Assembly: GCA_030838265.1 (NCBI GenBank)
Contig: JAUTXA010000299.1
Location: 1 to 15,663, forward strand
Reading direction: 5' to 3'
DNA: 15,663 nucleotides
Source: Actinomycetota bacterium
Lineage (GTDB): Bacteria > Actinomycetota > Acidimicrobiia > Acidimicrobiales > BP-101
The position numbers and the translations under genes are program-made. Shown piece after piece: positions 1 through 6,817 of this stretch (position 1 is its first letter; each line of letters starts with the position of its first letter). A model generated the notes under the pieces. The model was not told the DNA's origin and searched no databases. It saw nothing but the letters and a program-made list of their open reading frames with translations.

Positions 1-146
1 GGCGACGGCGAGGGCGCCGATGCCGCAGCTGTCGTCCCGGGGGTGGCCAGCCGGGCGGCCCGTCGGGGAGTCGACGCCGACTTGAACGAGAGCAAGGCGG
101 CCAGGGCTGCCGTTGTGCCGGTGATGGCGGTGAGGGCTCGTCTCAT
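1..146 (-). CDS. Exported FMN-binding-type protein, N-terminal part (cut by window edge)
   Basis: Only the first 48 or so codons are inside the window. The reading frame starts with ATG at 146-144, five bases after the stop of the ferric-reductase-like gene upstream, so the two are almost certainly one operon. The visible peptide begins MRRALTAITGTTAALAALLS: a short basic head and a hydrophobic stretch of about 14 residues (a signal peptide or anchor), then a Ser/Ala/Thr/Pro-rich linker, and no catalytic domain yet. In actinobacteria, small exported proteins with this kind of N-terminus, a linker and an FMN_bind domain often sit directly next to ferric-reductase-like flavocytochromes and pass electrons to or from them. 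That assignment rests on context and N-terminal resemblance only, because the FMN attachment motif would lie outside the window. It could be another exported redox protein. Confidence 0.6.
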   Translation of the reverse strand, partial: MRRALTAITGTTAALAALLSFKSASTPRRAARLATPGTTAAASAPSPS

Positions 147-150
147 CGGC

Positions 151-1506
151 TCAGATCTCGAATCGCTCGGCGAAGATGCGCCGCTTGGGGATGCCGACGG
201 TCACCAGCGCCGATTCGGCGTGGTCGACGAAGCCGGCCGAGCCGAAGACAAAGGCGTCGTGCTCGGCCACGTCGGGCACTGCGGCGCGAATCCGAGCGGG
301 CTCCAACGGCTCGGCGTCACGAGACCCGAGGACGTAGGCCAACCGGGCCGACCGGCGGCGAGCCAGATCCTCGAGCTCGCCCTTGAGGACCAGATCGGCG
401 GCCTGGTTGGCCCGGTAGAGGACGGTGATGTCGCCGCCGTCGCCGGGCATCGACTCGAACAGGGCCCGCACGGGGGCCACGCCGATGCCGCCGGCCACGA
501 GCAGGACCTTGCGCCGGGTGCGACGCCGGCTCGTGATCGACCCGTAGGGCCCTTCGGCCAGCACCCGGGTGCCGGGCCGCACCGACGCCATCGTCTCGGT
601 GTGGTCGCCCAACGCTTTCACGGTGAAGCGCAAACGGCGGCCATCGGGAGCGGCCGAGAGCGAGAACGGGTGGGCCTGCCACCACCCGTGACGAGTGAGG
701 AAGCGCCAGAGGAAGAACTGGCCGGCCTCGGCGTGCAGCTCACCGAGCCGCTCGCCGACGACCGACACCGAGAACACTCCTGGGCCCTCGGCGACGACGG
801 CCTCGACGCGCAGTCGATGGCGCAGGTTGAACGCCGCCGGGGCGATGACGCGGTAGCCGAGCAGCAGGGCCGCGGTCACCAGATGCAACAAGACCCAGAA
901 GTAGCGATGGAGGGGGTGGATCGCGAACTCGTCGCCCGTCGCCAGCTGATGGGCGAAGGCCAGCACGACAGCCAGGTAGGCGTAGAGGTGGATGAAGTAC
1001 CAGGCGTGGTAAGAGATGCGGCGGCGAGCCTCTCGGGCCGAGGTGACGCCGATGGCGATGAGGAGGCCGAGGGCCACGAAGGCGGCCAGCATGTCGGGGT
1101 AGTCGAGGATCAGCCGGCCCGTCTCGCTGAACACCGAGACCCGGTCGGCCAGGGCATACCCACCGATGAGGGCGGCGGCGTGGACGGTGAGGAGCCCCAC
1201 CACGTACTGGCCCGTCCACCGGTGCCACACCGCGAGGCGGTCCATGCCGATGATGCGGTCGAGCCACGGGATGCGTCCCAGAAGCAGCACCAGCACGAGG
1301 AGCAGGTACGTGCCGGCCAGCCCCGTCACACGGCCCACCGCCGTCAGCTCGTCTCCCAGCGTGTGGAAAGGACGCCCGGCCGAGTCCTGCCACCACATGG
1401 CCAGGACGAGGACCATCCCGAGACCGACGGCGGCGGCCACCACCGCCTCCCGAGTGCGTTGCGAGTACCTGGCCAAGGGGTCGACCCCGACCGTGGCGGC
1501 GGACAT
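151..1506 (-). CDS. Ferric-reductase-like transmembrane flavocytochrome with FAD/NAD(P) oxidoreductase domain
   Basis: 451 residues from ATG 1506, chosen because AAAGGA lies about 9 bases upstream; an upstream in-frame start at 1551 would add 15 residues and lacks support. Residues 20-40, 58-78, 100-120, 138-155, 172-190 and 203-222 are hydrophobic and fit a six-helix ferric-reductase-like core. Candidate haem-ligand histidines are H95, H109, H167, H173 and H186. The soluble C-terminal half is of the ferredoxin-NADP reductase type: an FAD-binding HPFSLS at 279-284, the nucleotide-binding AGGIGVAPV at 338-346, and a terminal IFAERFEI. The usual CGP of the NAD(P) site is replaced by FGSAG at 421-425. 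It would move electrons from cytosolic NAD(P)H through FAD and haem across the membrane, possibly to the exported protein encoded just downstream. Whether the final acceptor is ferric iron, FMN or something else cannot be read from sequence. Confidence 0.88.
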   Translation of the reverse strand: MSAATVGVDPLARYSQRTREAVVAAAVGLGMVLVLAMWWQDSAGRPFHTLGDELTAVGRVTGLAGTYLLLVLVLLLGRIPWLDRIIGMDRLAVWHRWTGQYVVGLLTVHAAALIGGYALADRVSVFSETGRLILDYPDMLAAFVALGLLIAIGVTSAREARRRISYHAWYFIHLYAYLAVVLAFAHQLATGDEFAIHPLHRYFWVLLHLVTAALLLGYRVIAPAAFNLRHRLRVEAVVAEGPGVFSVSVVGERLGELHAEAGQFFLWRFLTRHGWWQAHPFSLSAAPDGRRLRFTVKALGDHTETMASVRPGTRVLAEGPYGSITSRRRTRRKVLLVAGGIGVAPVRALFESMPGDGGDITVLYRANQAADLVLKGELEDLARRRSARLAYVLGSRDAEPLEPARIRAAVPDVAEHDAFVFGSAGFVDHAESALVTVGIPKRRIFAERFEI

Positions 1507-1544
1507 GACCGGGATCCTTTCCTGCTCGCCTGGGTGCGGGCTGA

Positions 1545-1592
1545 GAACCAACTGGTTCGGGGCGCAGTTTCTGTGCTCAGTCGGGACTGGGC
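1545..1592. promoter_or_regulatory. Two inverted repeats in the divergent control region
   Basis: Between the divergent starts at 1506 (minus) and 1637 (plus) lie two nearby palindromes. The first, GAACCAACTGGTTC at 1545-1558, has perfect 6-base arms around 2 bases. The second, GCTCAGTCGGGACTGGGC at 1575-1592, has 8-base arms with one mismatch (T opposite G) around 2 bases. The spacers are too short for RNA hairpins, so binding sites for dimeric regulators fit better. No convincing -35/-10 pair was found. Which regulator binds, if any, is unknown. Confidence 0.4.
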
Positions 1593-1636
1593 CGATTCAC
1601 AGCACGCTTTCAGGTTGGCGGGGAAGGATGCAGCCC

Positions 1637-3010
1637 ATGACCGAGAAGCACGCCCCTTCTGACCTCGAGTCGATCGATCCCGGCGACCCCGCCGACCCGG
1701 CCCAGGCCTTCCGAGGTGAGCCGGTGTGGAGCGACACCGACGCCACCCAGCCCCAGCCCGCCACATGGGTGATCCCCGACGCGGCGGGCGGACCCGACAC
1801 GACGACCTACCAGGGGGCGCCGCCTTACCAGGGGCCGCCCAGCTTCGAGCCCCCGCCCCCGCCGCCCGGGCTCCCGTACGCGCCGTCGGATCCCGGATCC
1901 GGCGCCGCCGGGCCCGCCGCCCCCAGTCGCAGCGGCCGCCCCGGGCCATGGATGGCGTTGATCGTCGTCGCCGCCCTCCTCGCCGGTGCCGTGGGCGGAG
2001 CCATCGCCGGCCGCATGAGCGGTCGCCACGCGGCGGTGACCAGGACGGTCGTCTCGGGGACGTCACTCGGCGGCAAGGGCACGGGCACCATCGCCAAGGC
2101 CGGCGACATCCAAGCCATTCTCGCCAACATCCAGCCCGCCGTCGTCACCATCCGCACCCAGGCCTACCAGCGGGGCGACTTCTTCCCCAGCCAAGGCGCA
2201 GGGAGCGGGACCCTCATCAGCGCTGACGGCGAGGTCATGACCAACGCCCACGTCGTCGACGGAGCCACCTCGATCAACGTCTACCTCACCGGTGACACCA
2301 AGCCCCACCCCGCCGACCTCGTCGGCACCGACACCACCAACGATGTCGCCCTCGTGAAGATCCGCAACGCCTCCGGCCTGCCCACCGCGACCCTCGGCAA
2401 GTCGGCCGACCTCCGCGTCGGGGACGGCGTGGTGGCCATCGGCGACGCCCTCGACCTCGGCGCCACCCCCACCGTCACCTCTGGCATCGTCTCGGCCCTG
2501 GGTCGGGCCATCCAGTCGCAATCGGAGTCGCTGTCGGGCCTCATCCAGACCGACGCCGCCATCAACCCCGGCAACTCGGGCGGGCCTCTCGTCGATGCCC
2601 AAGGCCGCGTGGTCGGCATGAACACGGCGGTGGCCGGCAACGCCCAGAACATCGGCTTCGCCATCCCCATCGACAAGGCCAAGCCCATCGTCGACAACCT
2701 CCGGGATCACCCGGGCACAACGGCGCAGACCTCGGCCGCCAGCCGGCCCTTGCTCGGTGTGAGTGTCACCGATGACCAGAGCGGTGCGGGCGCCCTCGTG
2801 GCCAACGTGGTCAGCGGCTCGCCCGCCGACAAGGCCGGCCTCCAGGTGGGAGATCTCGTGACCAAGATCGACGACCAGGCCATCAACTCGGCCGGCGACC
2901 TGATCTCGGTCACCCAGTCGCACAAGCCGGGCGACAAGCTGTCGATCACCTACACCCGGAGCGGGTCGAGCCACACGGTCAAGGTGACGTTGGCTCAGCG
3001 CTCGGCCTGA
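1637..3010 (+). CDS. Membrane-anchored HtrA/PepD-like serine protease with PDZ domain
   Basis: 457 residues from ATG 1637, because GGAAGG at 1622-1627 is 9 bases upstream. The in-frame ATG at 1628 has no space for that site, and the open frame back to 1166 is only the antisense of the reductase. Order: acidic and Pro-rich cytosolic region (1-103, with a run of prolines at 72-77), one transmembrane helix (104-124), a trypsin-fold protease domain (about 157-350), then PDZ (about 372-453). The full catalytic triad is visible: H205 in TNAHVV, D236 in TNDVALVKI, S314 in GNSGGP. This is the layout of actinobacterial HtrA/PepD proteases, which degrade or refold damaged proteins outside the membrane. 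Its 3' end overlaps the convergent histidine kinase gene by 16 bases, and such proteases are often controlled by envelope-stress two-component systems. Confidence 0.95.
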   Translation: MTEKHAPSDLESIDPGDPADPAQAFRGEPVWSDTDATQPQPATWVIPDAAGGPDTTTYQGAPPYQGPPSFEPPPPPPGLPYAPSDPGSGAAGPAAPSRSGRPGPWMALIVVAALLAGAVGGAIAGRMSGRHAAVTRTVVSGTSLGGKGTGTIAKAGDIQAILANIQPAVVTIRTQAYQRGDFFPSQGAGSGTLISADGEVMTNAHVVDGATSINVYLTGDTKPHPADLVGTDTTNDVALVKIRNASGLPTATLGKSADLRVGDGVVAIGDALDLGATPTVTSGIVSALGRAIQSQSESLSGLIQTDAAINPGNSGGPLVDAQGRVVGMNTAVAGNAQNIGFAIPIDKAKPIVDNLRDHPGTTAQTSAASRPLLGVSVTDDQSGAGALVANVVSGSPADKAGLQVGDLVTKIDDQAINSAGDLISVTQSHKPGDKLSITYTRSGSSHTVKVTLAQRSA

Positions 3011-4551
3011 TCGACCTGATCGGCCTCGGCCTGATCGGCCTGAGCCTGATCGTCACCGGGCTCCTGGTAGAGCGGGAGCTCGACGATGAAGACAGTGCCG
3101 CCACCCTGGCGAGGGGCGGCGCCGACGCGGCCACCGTGAGACGCCACGATGGCCGACACGATCGACAAACCGAGGCCGGTCCCGCCGTCGTCGCGTGAGC
3201 GGCCCTCGTCGGCCCGGTAGAAGCGCTCGAAGACGCGACCGAGCTCGTCGGGTGGGAGGCCGGGGCCGCGGTCGGCCACCTCGACCTGGGCCCGTCCCTC
3301 GTTGACGCGCACCGAGATGTCAGCGGGAGAGCCGGCGGGGGTGTGCGAGCGCACATTGCCGAGGAGGTTGTCGACGACCTGGCGCAGCCGGTCACGATCA
3401 CCGAGCACCTCGATGAGCCCGTCGCCGTGAAGGGTGAGGACCCGATCGGGCTCGACCACCTGGGCCGCGGCCACCGCCTCGGAAACGACGGCGCCGAGGT
3501 CGACGGGCTCGCGGCCGAGGGGACGGCCCTCGTCGAGTCGAGTGAGCAGGAGCAGGTCGTCGACCAGCACCCCCATCCGGGCCGCCTCGAGCTCGATGCG
3601 CGACAGCAGGCGGGCCAGGTCCTCGGGACGGGTGTCGGCGCCGCGGCGGTAGAGCTCGGCGTAGGCCCGCACCGCCGCCACCGGCGTCCGCAGCTCGTGG
3701 GACGCGTCGGCCACGAACCGCCGCAGGCGCTGCTCCGATCGACGAGCCGCCTCTTCCGACGCCTGCTGCTTCGAGAAGGCGGTGGCGATGGTGGCGAGCA
3801 TGGCGTTCAGGGCCTTGCCCAGCCGGCCCACCTCGGTCGAGTCGTCGACGCGCGCCACCCGGTGGTCGAAGTCGCCGGCAGTGATGGTGGCCGCGCTGGC
3901 CTCGATGTCGGCCAAGGGCCTCAGGCCGATCCGCACCAGCCAGAAGCCGAGGGCAGCAGCGGCCCCGAGCACGGCCAGCGACACCAGCAGCTCGACGAAG
4001 ACCAGTCGGTGCAGGGTGTCGAAGGTGTCGCTGAGCGGAAGGGCGACGACGAGCAACGAGCTGCCCGACAGCGTGGTCAGGCTGACGCGGTACTGGGGTC
4101 CGCCCTTCTCGGCCGCGGGCACTGTCAGCAACCGGGTGGGGACGGCCGGTCGTTCGTGGTGGCCGGGCCCGGGCGAGCCGCCGCCCGACCCTGAGGTCGG
4201 GGCCGCCGGTGCCAGCTTGGCCACGTTGGCCGGGAGCTTCGGAGACGACGACGGCTCGTCGGGGCGCCGTCCCTCGAAGGTGGCGTTCGGCAAGGGAGCG
4301 CCGTCCTGGGCCAAGACCTGCACGAAGACCCCCGGTGCGACGGACCCGAGGGAGCGCAGGGTGTTGTCGGTGAACTCGCCGCTGGGCGCGGACAGGGCGA
4401 AGGCGACGCTGCGCTGGGCTCCCAGCAACTGGTTGTCGACCCGACCCAGCAGGAAGGACCGCAGCGCCGTGTAGGTGGCCAGGTCGGCGGCCAACAGGCC
4501 GAAGACGAGGAGGGCGAGCGAGGCAGCCAGCAGGCGGACCCGCAACGACAC
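2995..4551 (-). CDS. Sensor histidine kinase, MprB-like architecture
   Basis: 518 residues from GTG 4551, with GGAG about 10 bases upstream inside the end of the response-regulator gene. Order: TM1 (8-29), an extracytoplasmic region of about 150 residues containing a Pro/Ser/Gly-rich low-complexity insert (98-137), TM2 (183-207), HAMP (208-260), HisKA with phospho-accepting H285 in DASHELRTP, then the ATPase domain with N box (391-405), G1 DRGPGLP (427-433), F box FERFYR (441-446) and G2 GGTGLGLSI (456-464). All kinase motifs are intact. The last 20 or so residues are a degenerate DQA/ADQ repeat encoded by a tandem DNA repeat at the junction with the protease gene. It starts 7 bases after the regulator's stop, so the two are co-transcribed and form a two-component system. 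The stimulus is unknown; the neighbouring HtrA protease suggests envelope or protein-folding stress. Confidence 0.93.
   Translation of the reverse strand: MSLRVRLLAASLALLVFGLLAADLATYTALRSFLLGRVDNQLLGAQRSVAFALSAPSGEFTDNTLRSLGSVAPGVFVQVLAQDGAPLPNATFEGRRPDEPSSSPKLPANVAKLAPAAPTSGSGGGSPGPGHHERPAVPTRLLTVPAAEKGGPQYRVSLTTLSGSSLLVVALPLSDTFDTLHRLVFVELLVSLAVLGAAAALGFWLVRIGLRPLADIEASAATITAGDFDHRVARVDDSTEVGRLGKALNAMLATIATAFSKQQASEEAARRSEQRLRRFVADASHELRTPVAAVRAYAELYRRGADTRPEDLARLLSRIELEAARMGVLVDDLLLLTRLDEGRPLGREPVDLGAVVSEAVAAAQVVEPDRVLTLHGDGLIEVLGDRDRLRQVVDNLLGNVRSHTPAGSPADISVRVNEGRAQVEVADRGPGLPPDELGRVFERFYRADEGRSRDDGGTGLGLSIVSAIVASHGGRVGAAPRQGGGTVFIVELPLYQEPGDDQAQADQAEADQVDQAER
3002..3052. repeat. Degenerate tandem repeat of a GGCCTGATC unit
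   Basis: The 9-base unit GGCCTGATC and close variants (GACCTGATC, and shortened units) occur about five times in 50 bases. The block begins in the 16-base overlap of the protease and kinase genes and continues into the kinase C-terminus, where it encodes the DQA/ADQ-rich tail. Replication slippage is the simplest origin. No T-rich tract follows, so it is not a clear intrinsic terminator. Confidence 0.7.
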
Positions 4552-4558
4552 CGGCGAG

Positions 4559-5260
4559 CTACTCCGTCGGCTGGCGGAGGCTGTAGCCCACCAACCGGAT
4601 GGTCTGGATCAGCGGTGGACCCAGACGGTCGAGCTTCTTGCGCAGGTAGCTCACGAACGTCTCGACCACGTTGTCGTCACCGTCGAAGTCGATGTCCCAC
4701 ACGTGGTCGATGATCTGGGCCTTCGACAGGACCCGGCGCGGGTTCTGCATGAAGTAGCGCAGCAGGTTGAACTCGGTGGCGGTGAGGTGCACGGCAGTCC
4801 CGTCGCGCCACACCTCGTGGGTCTCCTCGTCGAGGACGATGTCGGCGAAGCGCAGCACCGATGGCTCCGAGCCCCCGATGCCGGCCCGGCGCAGGATGGC
4901 GTGGACGCGGGCGATCACCTCGGCCAACGAGAAGGGCTTGGTCACGTAGTCGTCGCCCCCCATCGACAAGCCCGCCACCTTGTCCTCGGTCGCGTCGCGT
5001 GCGGTGACGAAGAGGATGGGAGCCTTGATCCCATCCTGGCGAAGGCGGCGGGTGACCTCGAGACCGTCGAGGTCGGGCAGCATCACGTCGAGGACGATGA
5101 GATCGGGACGGAAGGCCTCGACGGCCTGGATCGCCCCTCGCCCGGTGAGGCTCTCGAGCACGTCGAAGCCCTCGTAGCGAAGGGCAGTGGCCAAGGCGTC
5201 GACGATCGAGGGCTCGTCGTCGACGACCAGGATCCTGCTCCGGTCACCGGGCACGCTCAC
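4559..5260 (-). CDS. OmpR/PhoB-family response regulator
   Basis: 233 residues from GTG 5260, giving the normal family length; upstream in-frame codons back to 5491 encode an Arg/Ser-rich stretch that is the antisense of the next gene. A second GTG two codons later (5254) is possible. The receiver domain (about 9-122) has the acidic pair D14/D15, phospho-acceptor D58 in LIVLDVMLPD, T86 and K108 in YVTKPF. The DNA-binding winged helix (about 135-230) has the typical TATEFNLLRYFMQNP and NVVETFVSYLRKKLD helices and ends with the IRLVGYSL hairpin. It is first in the operon with the histidine kinase, 7 bases apart. The start has GGGAG about 11 bases upstream and a GATACT box 6 bases upstream, so translation could be leadered or leaderless. 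It most resembles regulators of the MprA/TcrX/PrrA group, but a specific orthology is not claimed. Confidence 0.94.
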   Translation of the reverse strand: MSVPGDRSRILVVDDEPSIVDALATALRYEGFDVLESLTGRGAIQAVEAFRPDLIVLDVMLPDLDGLEVTRRLRQDGIKAPILFVTARDATEDKVAGLSMGGDDYVTKPFSLAEVIARVHAILRRAGIGGSEPSVLRFADIVLDEETHEVWRDGTAVHLTATEFNLLRYFMQNPRRVLSKAQIIDHVWDIDFDGDDNVVETFVSYLRKKLDRLGPPLIQTIRLVGYSLRQPTE

Positions 5261-5266
5261 CCCCGC

Positions 5267-5272
5267 AGTATC
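5267..5272 (-). promoter_or_regulatory. Putative -10 box (GATACT) of the two-component operon
   Basis: On the minus strand GATACT ends 6 bases before the GTG start at 5260. That distance would place the transcript start at or next to the start codon (leaderless). The same ATACT core occurs 5-7 bases before three other starts in this window. No good -35 hexamer is visible. Confidence 0.4.
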
Positions 5273-5318
5273 TCCCGTCCACCTGTGCCTCCCCTGTGCG
5301 GCCGGCCGGGCGGGCGCC

Positions 5319-5798
5319 CTAACCCTTCTCGGCCACGACCTTGATGCGCTCAAGCGTGGCTTGCATGCCCTCGCGGTTGTGGCCGCCGCGATCCCTGACG
5401 CCGGTTGCGAGCAACCCGAGGACGTGCATGATCGCTCCCCGCTGGTCCTCGGTGTACTCGGTGACCTTCGACGACGACGACGACGACCCATCGCCCGCGG
5501 GCTCGATGACGTAGCCCCACTTGGCCACCTTGAGCCCGCCGACGCTCGTCACCTCGAAGGCCAGCTCATGGCCCGCGTCGGCCGTCACGATATGGCCGGT
5601 CGTCGACCAGCGCCGGGCCCCGATGCGGTTGTGGCCCTTGAACTTGGCTCCCGGCGCGGCGGTGGTGGCGCCGCCCTGCCACTCGCACTTCACGCACTCC
5701 GGGCTCCACTCGCCCATGCGGGGCAGATCGCTGACCAACCCGTAGACGGTGGCCGGCGAGGCGGCGATGTCGATGCTGACTTCTTCCCGAGCTCCCAT
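5319..5798 (-). CDS. SRPBCC-family (START/polyketide-cyclase fold) protein
   Basis: 159 residues from ATG 5798; a GTG at 5816 would add six residues. AGG lies about 11 bases upstream, so the ribosome site is weak. The N-terminus EEVSIDIAASPATVYGLVSDLPRMGEWSPE is the hallmark first strand and helices of the SRPBCC fold, which forms a deep hydrophobic ligand pocket. A strand pattern follows, and a long C-terminal helix (about 120-157) closes it. A run of six serines (105-110) in a loop is encoded by a CGA trinucleotide repeat and looks like a tolerated expansion. The ligand or reaction cannot be told from sequence; relatives bind lipids or act as cyclases, and many have no known role. The gene points the same way as the response-regulator operon but is separated from it by 58 bases. 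It is divergent from pafB. Confidence 0.85.
   Translation of the reverse strand: MGAREEVSIDIAASPATVYGLVSDLPRMGEWSPECVKCEWQGGATTAAPGAKFKGHNRIGARRWSTTGHIVTADAGHELAFEVTSVGGLKVAKWGYVIEPAGDGSSSSSSKVTEYTEDQRGAIMHVLGLLATGVRDRGGHNREGMQATLERIKVVAEKG
5469..5486. repeat. (CGA)6 trinucleotide repeat inside the SRPBCC gene
   Basis: Six perfect CGA units, read on the minus strand as the TCG codons of the serine run at residues 105-110. Probably replication slippage in a loop-coding segment; no regulatory role is suggested. Confidence 0.75.
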
Positions 5799-5846
5799 GG
5801 GCCGCGAGCCTCGCACGTCCCCATTCGGGCCGTCACACCACGGGCC

Positions 5847-5852
5847 TACGCT
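5847..5852 (+). promoter_or_regulatory. Putative -10 box (TACGCT) for pafBC
   Basis: TACGCT fits the actinobacterial TANNNT pattern and ends 8 bases before the pafB ATG. No Shine-Dalgarno sequence lies in between, so a leaderless or near-leaderless transcript is plausible. No convincing -35 is visible in the 62-base gap to the divergent SRPBCC gene. Confidence 0.35.
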
Positions 5853-5860
5853 CGATCGTC

Positions 5861-6817
5861 ATGAGCATCGACAAGGTCGAACGGCTGGCCAACCTGGTGG
5901 CCGCCCTGCTCCACAGCGCCCGGCCCATGGCCCTGCGGGAGATCGTGGCCGAGGTCGAGGGCTACCCGAAGGACCGGGCTTCAGCCGAGACGGCCCGCGT
6001 CGCCTTCGAGCGCGACAAGCGTGAGCTGCGCGACGAGGGCGTCGACATCGAGATCGTCGATCCGCCCCCTGGGTCCGACAGCGACGAGCCCCGCTACCGC
6101 ATCGACCCGGCCACCTACTACCTGCCCGACCTCGGCCTGACGGCGCAGGAGACGGTCGCCCTCAACATCGCCCTCTCGGCCGTGCAGGTCGAGGGCATCG
6201 ACCCCGAGTCGGCGCGCTGGAAGCTCGGCCCCGGCCCCGTCGCCGAGGTGGTGGCCGGCTCGCGAGGTCTGGTGCGGCTCACGGCCCCGCCGATGCTGCC
6301 CCGGCTCCACGACGCCATCGTTCGCCGTTGCCCCGTGTCGTTCACCTATGGCGGCGTGGCCCGCTCCGTCGAGCCGTGGGGGCTGTTGAGCAGGGACGGC
6401 TTCTGGTACCTGATCGGCCACGACCGCCTTCGGGGGGCCGAGCGCAACTTCCGCGTGGACCGCATCGGCGACGAGCTCGTCGTCGACTCCGCTGGCGCGG
6501 GCGCCTTCGATCCACCCGCCGGCTTCCGGCCCGACGCCGCCGTCCCCGACGAGCCGTGGCAGCTCGGCCCCGGTGAGGCGGTCACCGCCACGGTCGTCAT
6601 CGACGCCGCCATGGCTGATCGGGTCGAGGCCGAGGTCGAGCCGGCCGCCGTGCGCGAGCGACGGGCCGACGGTTCGATCGCGATCAGCCTCGAGGTGACC
6701 AACCCCGACGGCCTGCAGTCGTGGCTGTTCGGGTTGCTCGACCACGCCGTGGTGCTCGAGCCGGCCTCCCTTCGGGAGGCCATTGTGGCCCGCCTCACCA
6801 CCATGGCGGGCCGCTGA
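5861..6817 (+). CDS. pafB: PafB: WYL-domain transcriptional regulator of the DNA-damage response
   Basis: 318 residues. Order: an N-terminal winged helix-turn-helix (about 3-60, starting DKVERLANLVAALLHSARPM), a middle segment typical of PafB (YYLPDLGLTAQETVALNIAL at 86-105), a WYL domain (about 145-207) with the name-giving WYL at 182-184 and the NFRVDRI strand at 196-202, and a WCX-like C-terminal domain. In mycobacteria PafB and PafC act together to switch on DNA-repair genes independently of LexA/RecA, probably sensing a nucleic-acid ligand through the WYL domains. The next gene starts inside this stop codon (TGATG), so the two are translationally coupled. In many actinobacteria pafBC follow pafA of the Pup-proteasome system; pafA is not in this window. 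No Shine-Dalgarno site is visible before the ATG. Start chosen by the family N-terminus. Confidence 0.9.
   Translation: MSIDKVERLANLVAALLHSARPMALREIVAEVEGYPKDRASAETARVAFERDKRELRDEGVDIEIVDPPPGSDSDEPRYRIDPATYYLPDLGLTAQETVALNIALSAVQVEGIDPESARWKLGPGPVAEVVAGSRGLVRLTAPPMLPRLHDAIVRRCPVSFTYGGVARSVEPWGLLSRDGFWYLIGHDRLRGAERNFRVDRIGDELVVDSAGAGAFDPPAGFRPDAAVPDEPWQLGPGEAVTATVVIDAAMADRVEAEVEPAAVRERRADGSIAISLEVTNPDGLQSWLFGLLDHAVVLEPASLREAIVARLTTMAGR

Noticed and set aside
43..1662. Long plus-strand open frame of 539 codons across the ferric-reductase gene
   Set aside because: It is antisense to a gene with intact haem, FAD and NAD(P) motifs, and its product is a His/Gly/Asp/Glu-rich, low-hydrophobicity sequence typical of the opposite strand of GC-rich genes.
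2063..2974. Minus-strand open frame of 303 codons opposite the HtrA gene
   Set aside because: Antisense shadow rich in Gly, Val, Asp and His with no recognisable domain; the plus strand carries the complete catalytic triad and PDZ domain.
4365..4390. Sequence resembling the PafBC-type TGTCGGTG promoter element
   Set aside because: It lies inside the histidine kinase gene and has no TANNNT at the right distance; a similar octamer inside pafC at about 7074 also lacks one.
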